Positions 24,966 through 32,917 of a stretch of DNA of 64,000 nucleotides are shown one piece after another. The position numbers and the translations under genes are program-made. The notes under the pieces are model-generated. The model had not been told where the DNA came from. It searched no databases and saw nothing but the letters and a program-made list of their open reading frames with translations. This stretch comes from Flavobacterium sp. CFS9. Its GTDB lineage: Bacteria; Bacteroidota; Bacteroidia; Flavobacteriales; Flavobacteriaceae. Positions within the stretch are counted from its first letter, which is position 1, and each line of letters starts with the position of its first letter. The DNA lies in the NCBI RefSeq assembly GCF_041154745.1, contig NZ_AP031573.1:1984001-2048000 (forward strand), written 5' to 3'.

Positions 24966-25361
24966 ATGAAAGAGAGCGACAAAAATATAGAAAATCTTAT
25001 TGATAAAATGATGAGCGAAACCACTTTAGATTCGCCTTCAATTGATTTTACCTCGAAAATAATGGCTCAGATTCAGCTGGTTGAAAAGAGTGAAGCTAAA
25101 GTGTATAAACCTCTGATTTCTAAATCGACCTGGTTTGTGATTGGCTTAGGTTTGATTGCTTTGATGGTTTATGCAGTATTCTTTGATGGAACCGACAATA
25201 ACCTGGAAATTGGAAAAGCCTATACAGATAAGATTTCGACGCTGTTTTCAGGAATACATTTATCTAAAAATGTTTTATATGCTGTTTTAGTGGTTCCTTT
25301 TATGGTGTTGATTCAGGTTGGAGTTTTGAAAAATTATTTTGATAAAAAATATCAGTTATAG
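24966..25361 (+). CDS. small membrane protein, probable anti-sigma factor
   Basis: A 131-residue protein with a cytoplasmic N-terminus (about residues 1-50, including the helical stretch ENLIDKMMSETTLDSPSIDFTSKIM) and two membrane segments (about 55-72, TWFVIGLGLIALMVYAVFF; about 100-120, NVLYAVLVVPFMVLIQVGVL). It starts 4 bp after the sigma gene stop, which suggests translational coupling. No zinc-binding HxxxCxxC anti-sigma motif is visible, so the anti-sigma role rests on position and topology. Confidence 0.6.
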   Translation: MKESDKNIENLIDKMMSETTLDSPSIDFTSKIMAQIQLVEKSEAKVYKPLISKSTWFVIGLGLIALMVYAVFFDGTDNNLEIGKAYTDKISTLFSGIHLSKNVLYAVLVVPFMVLIQVGVLKNYFDKKYQL

Positions 25362-25370
25362 ATTTTGAAT

Positions 25371-26288
25371 ATGAAAAATAGAACAGCAATTTTTAAACAG
25401 ATAAAAGCAACAAAAACATACAGATATTCTATTTTAATGTTTTTGCTATTAGTTACTAGTTATGCATCGGCATTTTCTTCAAACTTTACTACCAAAGAAA
25501 TAAAGTTTATTAGTGAAGGAATTTCACTTTCCGGAACTGTTTTTACCCCTGATAACATACAGGCAGCCGTTGTGATTGTTCATGGATCCGGACAAGAAAA
25601 AAGAATGATAAATTTTGCCACAATCCTTGCCAACAATGGAATTGCAGTTTTGACCTATGATAAACGCGGAGTAGGAGAATCAGCAGGGGTATATGCCGGA
25701 CCTGAAGTAGGAACTAATAATGTTGATTTTTCAAATTTGAATCTTTTGTCTTTAGATGCCAGTGCTGCAGTAAATGCTTTAGCGGAACATTTATCCAATA
25801 AGCAAATATCTATAGGTTTAATAGGTGGTAGTCAGGCTGGGTGGATAATTCCATTGGCGGCAGAGAAAAATAAGAAAGTTAAATTTATGACAATATTTAG
25901 CGGAGCATTGATAACGGTTAAAGAGCAATTGAGATTTCAGTTTTATACTAATGGGGATAAAAAGTTTTGGGATACCCACTCGGAAGAAGATGCAAGAAAG
26001 CATATATTGAATGATAAAGACAGGTATGAATTTATAGATACAGATCCGATAGATGTTCTGTCTAAATTATCCATTCCCGGATTATGGATTTTCGGAGGTA
26101 AGGACATCCAGGTTCCTGTAAATTTATCGATTGAGCATCTTACTGTTTTAGAACATAAAGGAAAGTTGTACGGATATAAATTGTTTCCAAATTTGGGTCA
26201 CAATACAGCATTTTCGGACTCTGAAGAGCCTATGAAAGATGCTGTCAACTGGATTAAAAATACAAGCGAGCGAAAGAATCGCAAGTAA
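25371..26288 (+). CDS. secreted alpha/beta hydrolase
   Basis: A 305-residue hydrolase of the alpha/beta fold with an N-terminal export segment (about residues 20-38, SILMFLLLVTSYASAF). Visible triad: nucleophile Ser in IGLIGGSQAGW, acid Asp in IFGGKDIQVP and His in NLGHNTAF; oxyanion segment VIVHGSGQEKR. ATG at 25371 was chosen over a TTG six bases upstream. It follows the sigma/anti-sigma pair by 9 bp and may belong to the same transcript. Substrate unknown; likely an esterase or peptidase acting in the periplasm. Confidence 0.82.
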   Translation: MKNRTAIFKQIKATKTYRYSILMFLLLVTSYASAFSSNFTTKEIKFISEGISLSGTVFTPDNIQAAVVIVHGSGQEKRMINFATILANNGIAVLTYDKRGVGESAGVYAGPEVGTNNVDFSNLNLLSLDASAAVNALAEHLSNKQISIGLIGGSQAGWIIPLAAEKNKKVKFMTIFSGALITVKEQLRFQFYTNGDKKFWDTHSEEDARKHILNDKDRYEFIDTDPIDVLSKLSIPGLWIFGGKDIQVPVNLSIEHLTVLEHKGKLYGYKLFPNLGHNTAFSDSEEPMKDAVNWIKNTSERKNRK

Positions 26289-26535
26289 AAAAAAGAGAAG
26301 CGCATGAGTGCTAATTCCTGCTAAGACAGATTGAGGATCGTCTAATTTATTCCGAATTCAAAAAAATATCTTTATTAAAAAAAAGAAGATAGGGTATGTG
26401 ATGTGAAATAATTAAAGTTATTCTTAAAAAAGTTGCATCTCAAATCTGAAAAATCATTTTTAATATGTTCATTTACAATAGCTTTACTCTTGAATCGGGG
26501 CTGTTTTTTTATGAAAATTTTGAGAAGCTAAACCG
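26289..26535. other. intergenic stretch without assigned feature
   Basis: AT-rich, no gene or clear terminator seen after the hydrolase gene. The right end leads into the PfkB promoter. Confidence 0.4.
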
Positions 26536-26566
26536 TTGCAATATTGTAACTTATGAAGTATCTTTG
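26536..26566 (+). promoter_or_regulatory. consensus promoter of PfkB kinase gene
   Basis: TTG (26536-26538), 20 bp, TATCTTTG (26559-26566), followed by CACC. Both elements match the Bacteroidota consensus. Transcription would start about 17 bp before the ATG at 26590. The extended TAnnTTTGCACC form recurs before prs, tRNA-Leu and hflX. Confidence 0.75.
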
Positions 26567-26589
26567 CACCCTAATTCGAAATTCATAAA

Positions 26590-27513
26590 ATGAATAAATT
26601 ATTGATTGTTGGAACGGTTGCTTTCGACGCGATTGAAACTCCTTTCGGAAAAACAGATAAAATATTAGGTGGTGCTGCGACTTACATTGGTTTATCAGCA
26701 TCTTTTTTCAACCTGCAATCGGCTATTGTTTCTGTAGTTGGAGACGATTTCCCTCAAGAACATTTGGATTTACTGACTTCAAAAAATATTGATATCTCAG
26801 GTATCGAAATTGTAAAAGGCGGTAAAACATTTTTCTGGAGCGGTTTGTACCACAATGATCTAAATTCCAGAGATACTTTAGTGACAGAACTTAATGTATT
26901 GGCTGATTTCCAGCCAAAAGTTCCTCAAAACTATAAAGATGCCGATGTGGTGATGTTAGGAAACTTACACCCATTAGTACAAAGCAGTGTTTTGGATCAG
27001 TTAGAGAAAAAACCAAAATTAGTAGTTTTAGATACTATGAACTTCTGGATGGACTGTGCTTTACCTGAATTATTAGACGTGATCAAACGTGTTGACGTAA
27101 TCACTATCAATGATGAAGAGGCAAGACAGCTTTCAGGAGAATATTCCTTAGTAAAAGCGGCAGCCAAAATTCAGGAATTAGGACCTAAATATGTGGTGAT
27201 TAAAAAAGGTGAGCATGGTGCACTTTTATTCCACAACAGAGAAGTATTCTTTGCTCCGGCATTACCATTAGAAGATGTTTTTGATCCAACAGGAGCAGGA
27301 GACACTTTCGCAGGTGGTTTTTCAGGATTCATTGCACAAAGTGAAAACATTTCGTTTGGCAATATGAAAAATGCGATAATCTACGGTTCAAATTTAGCTT
27401 CATTCTGTGTAGAGAAATTTGGAACAGAAAGGATGGAAAGCTTAAGCAAAGCTGAAGTAGCGATTCGATTACAACAGTTTAAGTCGTTAACTCAGTTTGA
27501 CATAGAAATATAA
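26590..27513 (+). CDS. PfkB-family carbohydrate or nucleoside kinase
   Basis: A 307-residue kinase of the ribokinase (PfkB) family. The N-terminus contains GGAATYIGLSASFF (the first PfkB motif, residues about 29-42); the C-terminal signature DPTGAGDTFAGGFSGF (about 231-246) includes the catalytic Asp and anion hole. The substrate is not determined by sequence. The gene ends in a terminator and lies directly before purF, which suggests, without proving it, a nucleoside or ribose substrate. Confidence 0.9.
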   Translation: MNKLLIVGTVAFDAIETPFGKTDKILGGAATYIGLSASFFNLQSAIVSVVGDDFPQEHLDLLTSKNIDISGIEIVKGGKTFFWSGLYHNDLNSRDTLVTELNVLADFQPKVPQNYKDADVVMLGNLHPLVQSSVLDQLEKKPKLVVLDTMNFWMDCALPELLDVIKRVDVITINDEEARQLSGEYSLVKAAAKIQELGPKYVVIKKGEHGALLFHNREVFFAPALPLEDVFDPTGAGDTFAGGFSGFIAQSENISFGNMKNAIIYGSNLASFCVEKFGTERMESLSKAEVAIRLQQFKSLTQFDIEI

Positions 27514-27520
27514 TGCCCAA

Positions 27521-27551
27521 AAGCCTCGAATAATAACGGGGCTTTTTTTAT
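27521..27551 (+). terminator. intrinsic terminator after PfkB gene
   Basis: AAGCCTCG / CGGGGCTT stem (one G-T pair, AATAATAA loop) followed by a T tract, between PfkB and purF. Confidence 0.85.
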
Positions 27552-27596
27552 TACGTTTATACACACAACTTACAACAACACAAAATACACAACACA

Positions 27597-29495
27597 ATGA
27601 GCGACGCTTTAAAACACGAATGTGGTATAGCTTTGGTTAGACTTCTTAAACCGCTTGAATATTACAAAGAAAAATACGGAACAGCTTTTTACGGGATACA
27701 GAAAATGTACCTGATGATGGAAAAGCAGCACAACCGTGGACAGGACGGAGCCGGTTTTGCCAGCATTAAATTAGATGTGGCTCCCGGTGAACGTTATATC
27801 AGCAGAGTTCGTTCCAATCATTCACAGCCCATTCAGGATGTTTTCAAGCAAATCAATGAGCGTATTAATGAAGAGATGAGTTCTCATCCGGAATATGCAG
27901 AGGATGTTGCCAAACAAAAAGCAAATATACCTTATATAGGAGAATTGTTTCTGGGACATGTTCGCTACGGAACTTTTGGAAAGAATAGTATTGAAAGTGT
28001 ACATCCATTCCTGCGCCAAAGCAACTGGATGCACCGTAATCTAATTTTGGCAGGTAACTTCAACATGACCAATGTTAAGGAGCTTTTTGAGAACTTAGTA
28101 GAATTAGGCCAGCATCCAAAAGAAATGGCGGATACTGTTACTGTAATGGAGAAAATTGGACACTTCTTAGACAAAGAGGTGATGCAGCTTTATCAGGATT
28201 GCAAACTCGAAGGGTATTCTAAGAGAGAGGCTTCTCCGGTAATTGCAGAGCGATTGGATATTGCAAAAATTTTAACCCGCTCTGCTAAAAACTTAGATGG
28301 AGGATATGCAATGGCCGGATTATTAGGCCATGGTGATGCTTTTGTTTTTAGAGATCCTGCAGGAATTCGTCCGGCATATTACTATCAGGATGATGAAGTA
28401 GTAGTTGTAGCTTCTGAAAGACCGGTTATTCAAACCGTATTTAATGTCCCTTTTGAAAGTGTACAGGAAATTGAACCCGGAAATGCTTTGATTATTAAGA
28501 AAAGCGGAAAAGTTTCTATGAATCAAATCTTAGAGCCAACTGTTAAAAAAGCATGTTCATTCGAAAGAATCTATTTCTCAAGAGGAAGTGATGCTGAAAT
28601 TTATCAGGAGCGTAAAAATTTAGGAAAATTAATTTTGCCTGCTGTTCTGGAGTCAATTGACAGTGATACAGATAATACGGTATTCTCTTATATTCCGAAT
28701 ACTGCAGAAACCTCATTTTACGGTTTAGTTGAAGCTGCTCAGGATTTTTTAAATCAAAGAAAAAACAATTATATTTTAGCCAACAGAAATACACTTACTG
28801 CTGAAACTTTACAGGAATTATTGGCTGTAAAGATTCGTACAGAGAAAGTGGCGATCAAAGATGCTAAACTAAGAACCTTTATTACAGAAGACAGTAGTCG
28901 TGATGATTTAGTGGCTCATGTTTATGATGTTACTTACGGAGTAATTAAGCCAACAGATAATCTGGTTATTATAGATGACAGTATTGTTCGTGGTACTACT
29001 TTAAAGATGAGTATCATAAAAATGATGGATCGTTTGAAGCCTAAACGTATCGTAATTGTTTCGTCGGCACCACAAATTCGTTATCCTGATTGTTACGGAA
29101 TCGATATGGCGAAGCTGGAAGGTCTTGTGGCTTTTAGAGCAGCTCTGGCTTTATTGAAAGAACGAAATTTATATCATATTGTTGACGAGGTTTATGCGAA
29201 GTGTAAAGCTCAGGAGAATTATGTAGATACTGATGTTGTAAACTACGTTACGGCAATTTACGATCAGTTTACTCCTGAAGAAATTTCAGATAAAATAGCA
29301 GAGATGTTAAGTTCACCTGAAATTAACGCTGAAGTAAAAATCATTTTCCAAAAAGTAGAAGATTTGCATATTGCTTGTCCGAAAAATTTAGGAGACTGGT
29401 ACTTTACAGGAGATTATCCGACTCCTGGAGGGAACCGTGTGGTTAACAGAGCATTCATGAATTTTTACGAAGGAAAAGACGCGAGAGCGTATTAA
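27597..29495 (+). CDS. purF: amidophosphoribosyltransferase (PurF-type)
   Basis: Makes phosphoribosylamine from PRPP and glutamine, the first committed step of purine synthesis. The 632-residue protein is longer than E. coli PurF (about 505), as is usual in Bacteroidota. The N-terminal glutaminase domain starts with Cys9 in HECGIALVRL, so a short propeptide would have to be removed for Cys to become N-terminal. QHNRGQDGAGFA follows. The PRPP-binding loop VIIDDSIVRGTT lies near residue 460. The gene has no riboswitch-like leader in its 83-bp upstream gap. Confidence 0.93.
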   Translation: MSDALKHECGIALVRLLKPLEYYKEKYGTAFYGIQKMYLMMEKQHNRGQDGAGFASIKLDVAPGERYISRVRSNHSQPIQDVFKQINERINEEMSSHPEYAEDVAKQKANIPYIGELFLGHVRYGTFGKNSIESVHPFLRQSNWMHRNLILAGNFNMTNVKELFENLVELGQHPKEMADTVTVMEKIGHFLDKEVMQLYQDCKLEGYSKREASPVIAERLDIAKILTRSAKNLDGGYAMAGLLGHGDAFVFRDPAGIRPAYYYQDDEVVVVASERPVIQTVFNVPFESVQEIEPGNALIIKKSGKVSMNQILEPTVKKACSFERIYFSRGSDAEIYQERKNLGKLILPAVLESIDSDTDNTVFSYIPNTAETSFYGLVEAAQDFLNQRKNNYILANRNTLTAETLQELLAVKIRTEKVAIKDAKLRTFITEDSSRDDLVAHVYDVTYGVIKPTDNLVIIDDSIVRGTTLKMSIIKMMDRLKPKRIVIVSSAPQIRYPDCYGIDMAKLEGLVAFRAALALLKERNLYHIVDEVYAKCKAQENYVDTDVVNYVTAIYDQFTPEEISDKIAEMLSSPEINAEVKIIFQKVEDLHIACPKNLGDWYFTGDYPTPGGNRVVNRAFMNFYEGKDARAY

Positions 29496-29539
29496 TAAAA
29501 TACTAACAAAAGGTTAAATTGTGCAGTTCATCGATTTTT

Positions 29540-29673
29540 TTTGCCGTTCGTCTTATTTGTTTGGTGAAATTGGAAAGCTACAATACTTTTGAAATACCAT
29601 AACATTAGTAGGTTAAGTTTATGGTAGATTTGGGGCAAAAAGGGTGGAAGTAATTCCACCTTTTTTATTGGAA
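29540..29673 (+). ncRNA. small RNA candidate, tandem copy 1
   Basis: First unit of a 185-bp tandem duplication. A TACTTTTG box (29584-29591) with TTG 20 bp upstream forms a good promoter, predicting a start near 29596, which is exactly where the conserved block begins. The transcript would be about 71 nt: a 5' stem ACCATAA / TTATGGT with a 16-nt loop (29596-29625), a linker GATTTGGGGCAAAAA, then a terminator GGTGGAA / TTCCACC (29643-29660) and six T residues. No reading frame of note. The copy at 29725 preserves the structure. Confidence 0.7.
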
Positions 29674-29724
29674 TAAACTCAAGTATTTCTAAAGTAACAC
29701 TTTACATTCACTTTATCGGATATA

Positions 29725-29858
29725 TTTGCCATTCGTCTAGAAAGTTTTTTTCATTCGAATAGCTGCCATACCTTTACAGTACCATAACATTAGTAGGTTA
29801 AGTTTATGGTAGATTTGGGGCAAAAAAGGTGGAAGTGATTCCGCCTTTTTTATTGGAT
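29725..29858 (+). ncRNA. small RNA candidate, tandem copy 2
   Basis: Second unit, offset exactly 185 bp. The block 29781-29858 is almost identical to copy 1. The upstream half differs more but keeps the spacing from TTTGCC(A/G)TTCGTCT to the transcript start (56 bp in both). The -7 box is TACCTTTA, slightly weaker. In the terminator stem GGTGGAA / TTCCGCC one A-U pair became G-U, so pairing is kept. Could be a second gene for the same RNA. Compare with known flavobacterial RNA families such as Flavo-1. Confidence 0.65.
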
Positions 29859-30112
29859 TAAAGTCTGGGAATTCTTCCAGGATCTTAAGCGATTTCTTCT
29901 GTTTAAAAAGGTGTAGGGTTTTAACAATTGGACAAGTACACTCTAAAATTGATTCTACTCAGAATTAAGTCAAACCATAAAACTGGTTAGTTTTCACATA
30001 TTTCATTTTTTGTAATTTTTTTATTGCTGTTTCTGGGAGTATATTAGGGCTCAATTAGAAACGAAAAGCTTCTTGTGTAAATAATAAAAAGAATAAGATC
30101 AGCTCGAAAAAA

Positions 30113-30457
30113 ATGAATCAGAAACTTAATAGATCTTCAGCGGCTGATAACACAAATTCAAATAATGTAATGTTAAAAGAAAAAAGTGTAGCCAGGCATT
30201 TACTTGTGCGAATTATAATTTTGGTCATTATTGCAGGAGGACCATTTCTGCTATTGTCACTTCTTAATTTGAGTAAAAGAAATGAGTTTGAATTTCTGTT
30301 GCTTAGTATATTTGCTCCGATGATATGGTTTGCATTTATGTTTGCTGAAACCATAGCTTTGCAAATAAAGAAAGAGGAAGAATTGCGTAATATTAATTTG
30401 ATATTATTTTTTATGGCACTGCTGATCTACATGCTGGTTATATCCAGTATTATGTAA
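30113..30457 (+). CDS. small hypothetical membrane protein
   Basis: A 114-residue protein with an N-terminal hydrophilic tail (about residues 1-28) and three hydrophobic segments (about 29-50, VRIIILVIIAGGPFLLLSL; 58-77, EFLLLSIFAPMIWFAFMFAE; 92-112, LILFFMALLIYMLVISSIM). No family recognised. It stands alone in an AT-rich region, 255 bp after the second small RNA unit. ATG at 30113 is the only plausible start. Confidence 0.6.
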   Translation: MNQKLNRSSAADNTNSNNVMLKEKSVARHLLVRIIILVIIAGGPFLLLSLLNLSKRNEFEFLLLSIFAPMIWFAFMFAETIALQIKKEEELRNINLILFFMALLIYMLVISSIM

Positions 30458-30489
30458 ATTGAAGTGTTCAACGGAAAATTAAATGATAA

Positions 30490-30526
30490 AAAAAGACGAA
30501 TAACCGTTGGGTCATTCGTCTTTTCT
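30490..30526. terminator. bidirectional terminator between the small membrane protein gene and sod
   Basis: AAAGACGAAT / ATTCGTCTTT stem (about 30491-30523) with an extra internal AACC/GGT pairing, A tract on the left and T tract on the right. It can serve both convergent genes. Confidence 0.8.
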
Positions 30527-30550
30527 CTTTATTCTGTACTCTATTTTCGA

Positions 30551-31159
30551 CTATTTCTCTAAAGCAAATCTTCTTGCAACTTCTGTCCAGTTGATTACGT
30601 TGAAGAAAGCTTCGATATAATCAGGTCTTCTGTTTTGGTAGTTTAGGTAATAAGCGTGCTCCCAAACGTCCATTCCTAAGATTGGAGTTCCACCACAGCC
30701 AACTTCCGGCATTAATGGATTGTCTTGATTTGGAGTTCCGCAAACGTCTAATTTTCCACCTTTTTGTACGCATAACCAAGCCCATCCTGAACCAAATTGT
30801 GTAGCACCGGCTTTAGCAAATTTTGCTTTAAATTCTTCAAAAGTTCCAAAAGAAGCTTCGATAGCAGCAAGTAAATCTCCTGTTGGTAATCCACCGCCAT
30901 TTGGAGACATTACAGTCCAGAATAAGTTGTGGTTGTAAAAACCTCCACCATTGTTACGAACTGCTGCGTTTGATTTATCTAGGTTGATTAAGATGTTTTC
31001 GATAGTTTTACCTTCTAAATCTGTTCCGGCGATCGCTGCGTTAAGATTTGTAGTGTAAGCATTATGATGTTTTGAATGGTGAATTTCCATTGTACGGGCA
31101 TCAATATGTGGTTCTAATGCATCATATGCATAAGGTAATTGAGGTAATTCAAAAGCCAT
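30551..31159 (-). CDS. iron/manganese superoxide dismutase
   Basis: Converts superoxide to peroxide and oxygen. The 202-residue protein shows the four metal ligands: His27 in HHSKHHNAY, His78 in [11 protein letters not shown], and Asp164 and His168 in DVWEHAYY. Iron versus manganese preference cannot be settled by eye, although GSGWAWLC and related positions are typical. The loop before DVWEH carries an insertion with additional cysteines ([19 protein letters not shown] region). An inverted repeat sits over the promoter. Confidence 0.95.
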   Translation of the reverse strand: MAFELPQLPYAYDALEPHIDARTMEIHHSKHHNAYTTNLNAAIAGTDLEGKTIENILINLDKSNAAVRNNGGGFYNHNLFWTVMSPNGGGLPTGDLLAAIEASFGTFEEFKAKFAKAGATQFGSGWAWLCVQKGGKLDVCGTPNQDNPLMPEVGCGGTPILGMDVWEHAYYLNYQNRRPDYIEAFFNVINWTEVARRFALEK

Positions 31160-31190
31160 GATATTATGATTTTATGATTTATAATTATTT

Positions 31191-31220
31191 ATTCCAAATT
31201 TAGACATTTAACTTTGGAAT
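31191..31220 (-). promoter_or_regulatory. sod promoter box with overlapping inverted repeat
   Basis: On the minus strand TAAATTTG (31195-31202) fits the -7 consensus. The 8-bp inverted repeat ATTCCAAA (31191-31198) / TTTGGAAT (31213-31220) overlaps it, a good position for a repressor or redox regulator. No TTG -33 seen. Confidence 0.45.
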
Positions 31221-31297
31221 AGAAAATACTATTTTGTTATTATTCTATTTGATTAATTGATGATTCGCTTTTTAGAATCTTAACTGCTTGCGGTTCT

Positions 31298-31924
31298 TTA
31301 TTTTCCGTTGAAAGTAGTCATGGTATTTTCTAAACCGGCGGTGCCAAAAGATTTAATGATCTCTGAGGCGACTTCTAAACGTTCCGGTAATTTTGCTTTT
31401 TCTTCTTCGTCCCATTCTCCTAAAACATAATCTACCTGTTGTCCTTTTTTGAACTGATCGCTGATCCCAAATCTAAAACGGGTATATTGTTGTGTGTTTA
31501 GGATTAAATTGATGTTTTTAAGTCCGTTGTGTCCCCCGTCGCTGCCTTTTGGTTTGATTCGGATAGTTCCGAAAGAAAGGTTTAGGTCGTCAGTAATTAC
31601 CAAGATGTTTTCTAATGGAATGTTTTCTTTGTCCATCCAGTACTTTACGGCTTTACCGCTCAGGTTCATATAGGTGTTTGGTTTGAGCAGAAAAAAGGTT
31701 CTTCCTTTAAATTTATATTCGGCCAAAGCGCCCAGTTTTACGGTTTCGAAAGAAAGGCTTTCTTTTTTTGCTAAAAAATCAAGTACTTTAAAGCCTATGT
31801 TGTGTCGTGTATTTACGTATTCGGCACCAATATTGCCTAATCCAACGATTAAATATTTTTTCATATAATCAGTGTTCTCTTCTTTTTGTGTTGATGAAAA
31901 CAGTTTTGTCATCCATTTTATCAT
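31298..31924 (-). CDS. pth: peptidyl-tRNA hydrolase
   Basis: Releases tRNA from peptidyl-tRNA that falls off ribosomes. The 208-residue protein shows the Pth core starting KKYLIVGLGNIGAEYVNTRHNIGF (catalytic His in NTRHN) and the LLKPNTYMNLSGKAV and ITDDLNLSFGTIRIKPKGSDGGHNGLKNI blocks in part. The frame adds about 20 residues (MIKWMTKLFSSTQKEENTDY) before the usual start, a feature I recall in other flavobacterial Pth proteins, so the longer start is kept; the shorter one at 31864 remains possible. Confidence 0.94.
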   Translation of the reverse strand: MIKWMTKLFSSTQKEENTDYMKKYLIVGLGNIGAEYVNTRHNIGFKVLDFLAKKESLSFETVKLGALAEYKFKGRTFFLLKPNTYMNLSGKAVKYWMDKENIPLENILVITDDLNLSFGTIRIKPKGSDGGHNGLKNINLILNTQQYTRFRFGISDQFKKGQQVDYVLGEWDEEEKAKLPERLEVASEIIKSFGTAGLENTMTTFNGK

Positions 31925-31939
31925 TTGGCAAAAGTAAGG

Positions 31940-32034
31940 TTAATTAGGGAATTAGAAAATGAGTCGATTGAATAATTAGGTAATTTGGGGATGGGGCGAT
32001 TAGATAATTAGATAATTAGGAAATGAGATAATGT
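31940..32034. repeat. octamer-periodic island (ATAATTAG type)
   Basis: Intergenic words such as ATAATTAG recur with 8-bp spacing between pth and rplY, e.g. at 32000-32030. No coding potential. Confidence 0.6.
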
Positions 32035-32077
32035 TTTAAATACAGTTTCAATAGTGGCTGTACTTCCGCCGGGGGAG

Positions 32078-32133
32078 CTTAGAATCTCAGAACCTTAGCG
32101 ACTCAGTATCTTAGTGCCTCAGCAGCTCAAAAA
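32078..32133. repeat. octamer-periodic island (CTTAG/CTCAG type)
   Basis: Seven consecutive 8-bp units alternate CTTAG and CTCAG at their first five positions with the last three variable. It abuts the rplY terminator. Confidence 0.75.
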
Positions 32134-32162
32134 AAAAGCACCAACCTTTCGATTGATGCTTT
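32131..32162 (-). terminator. intrinsic terminator after rplY
   Basis: On the minus strand AAAGCATCAATC / GGTTGGTGCTTT (GAAA loop, two G-T pairs; 32135-32162) followed by a T tract. Confidence 0.85.
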
Positions 32163-32182
32163 GTATTTTGAATTGAAAAAAA

Positions 32183-32794
32183 TTATTTTTTCTTTCCTTT
32201 TGCAGGAGCTTTTGCAGCTTTTGCAGCCTCTTGAGCAGCTTTCATAGCAGCACGAGAGATTCTTACCTGACAAACTACAGTGTTGTCCGGGTGCATAATT
32301 TTGTATTCCGGAGAACCAACTTTAGTAACGTATAATTTGTTACCCATTTCAAGTGGAGTAATGTCAGCTTCAACAAAATCAGGAAGATTTTTAGGTAAAG
32401 CTTTAACTTTTAGTTTACGTTGGTTCAAACGTAAAACACCTCCCGCAAGAACACCTTTAGATGTACCAACGATTTTTACAGGAACTTCCATTGTGATTTC
32501 TTTATCATCAAATAATTGGAAGAAATCAATGTGTAAAATTCTGTCAGTCACAGGGTGAACCTGGATGTCTTGTAGAATTGCTGTAAATGATTTTCCTTTT
32601 CCAAGCTCAATCACAACTGTGTGTGCGTTTGGAGTGTAAACCAAGTTTTTGAACGCTGCAGCGTCTGCTGAGAAGTGTACTGCCTGATTTCCTCCGTATA
32701 ACACGCAAGGAACCGCTCCAGCATTACGTAAGGCTTTAGTTGACACTTTGCCCACGCTTTCTCTTTCTGATCCTTTAATTGTAATCGATTTCAT
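32183..32794 (-). CDS. rplY: 50S ribosomal protein L25, general stress (Ctc) form
   Basis: Binds 5S rRNA in the large subunit. The 203-residue protein has an N-terminal L25 domain (about residues 1-90, [26 protein letters not shown] and [19 protein letters not shown]) and a C-terminal TL5 domain (about 95-180), ending in an Ala/Lys-rich tail ([14 protein letters not shown]). The two-domain Ctc form is standard in Bacteroidota. It lies downstream of prs and upstream of pth on the same strand, an order also common in other bacteria. Confidence 0.96.
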   Translation of the reverse strand: MKSITIKGSERESVGKVSTKALRNAGAVPCVLYGGNQAVHFSADAAAFKNLVYTPNAHTVVIELGKGKSFTAILQDIQVHPVTDRILHIDFFQLFDDKEITMEVPVKIVGTSKGVLAGGVLRLNQRKLKVKALPKNLPDFVEADITPLEMGNKLYVTKVGSPEYKIMHPDNTVVCQVRISRAAMKAAQEAAKAAKAPAKGKKK

Positions 32795-32833
32795 TGTAAA
32801 AAAAATATAGTTATTAATAAATATTCTTCATTT

Positions 32834-32907
32834 GCTGTAAGCTTTAGGCTGTAGGCCTTAGGCTTTTTTTGTAATTGTCAGATAGCTTACGGCTTAAAGC
32901 CTAAAGC
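32834..32907. repeat. inverted repeat island between prs and rplY
   Basis: GCTTTAGGCTGTAGGCCTTAGG (left, about 32841-32862) and its partly matching complement at 32885-32907 could form a stem-loop containing a T run, with words of about 8 bp. It may act as a weak terminator between prs and rplY on the minus strand. Confidence 0.55.
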
Positions 32908-32917
32908 GTATTGCTTT

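Noticed and set aside
27514..27596. Purine riboswitch before purF
   Set aside because: The gap is only 83 bp, is mostly the PfkB terminator, and shows no three-way junction pattern.
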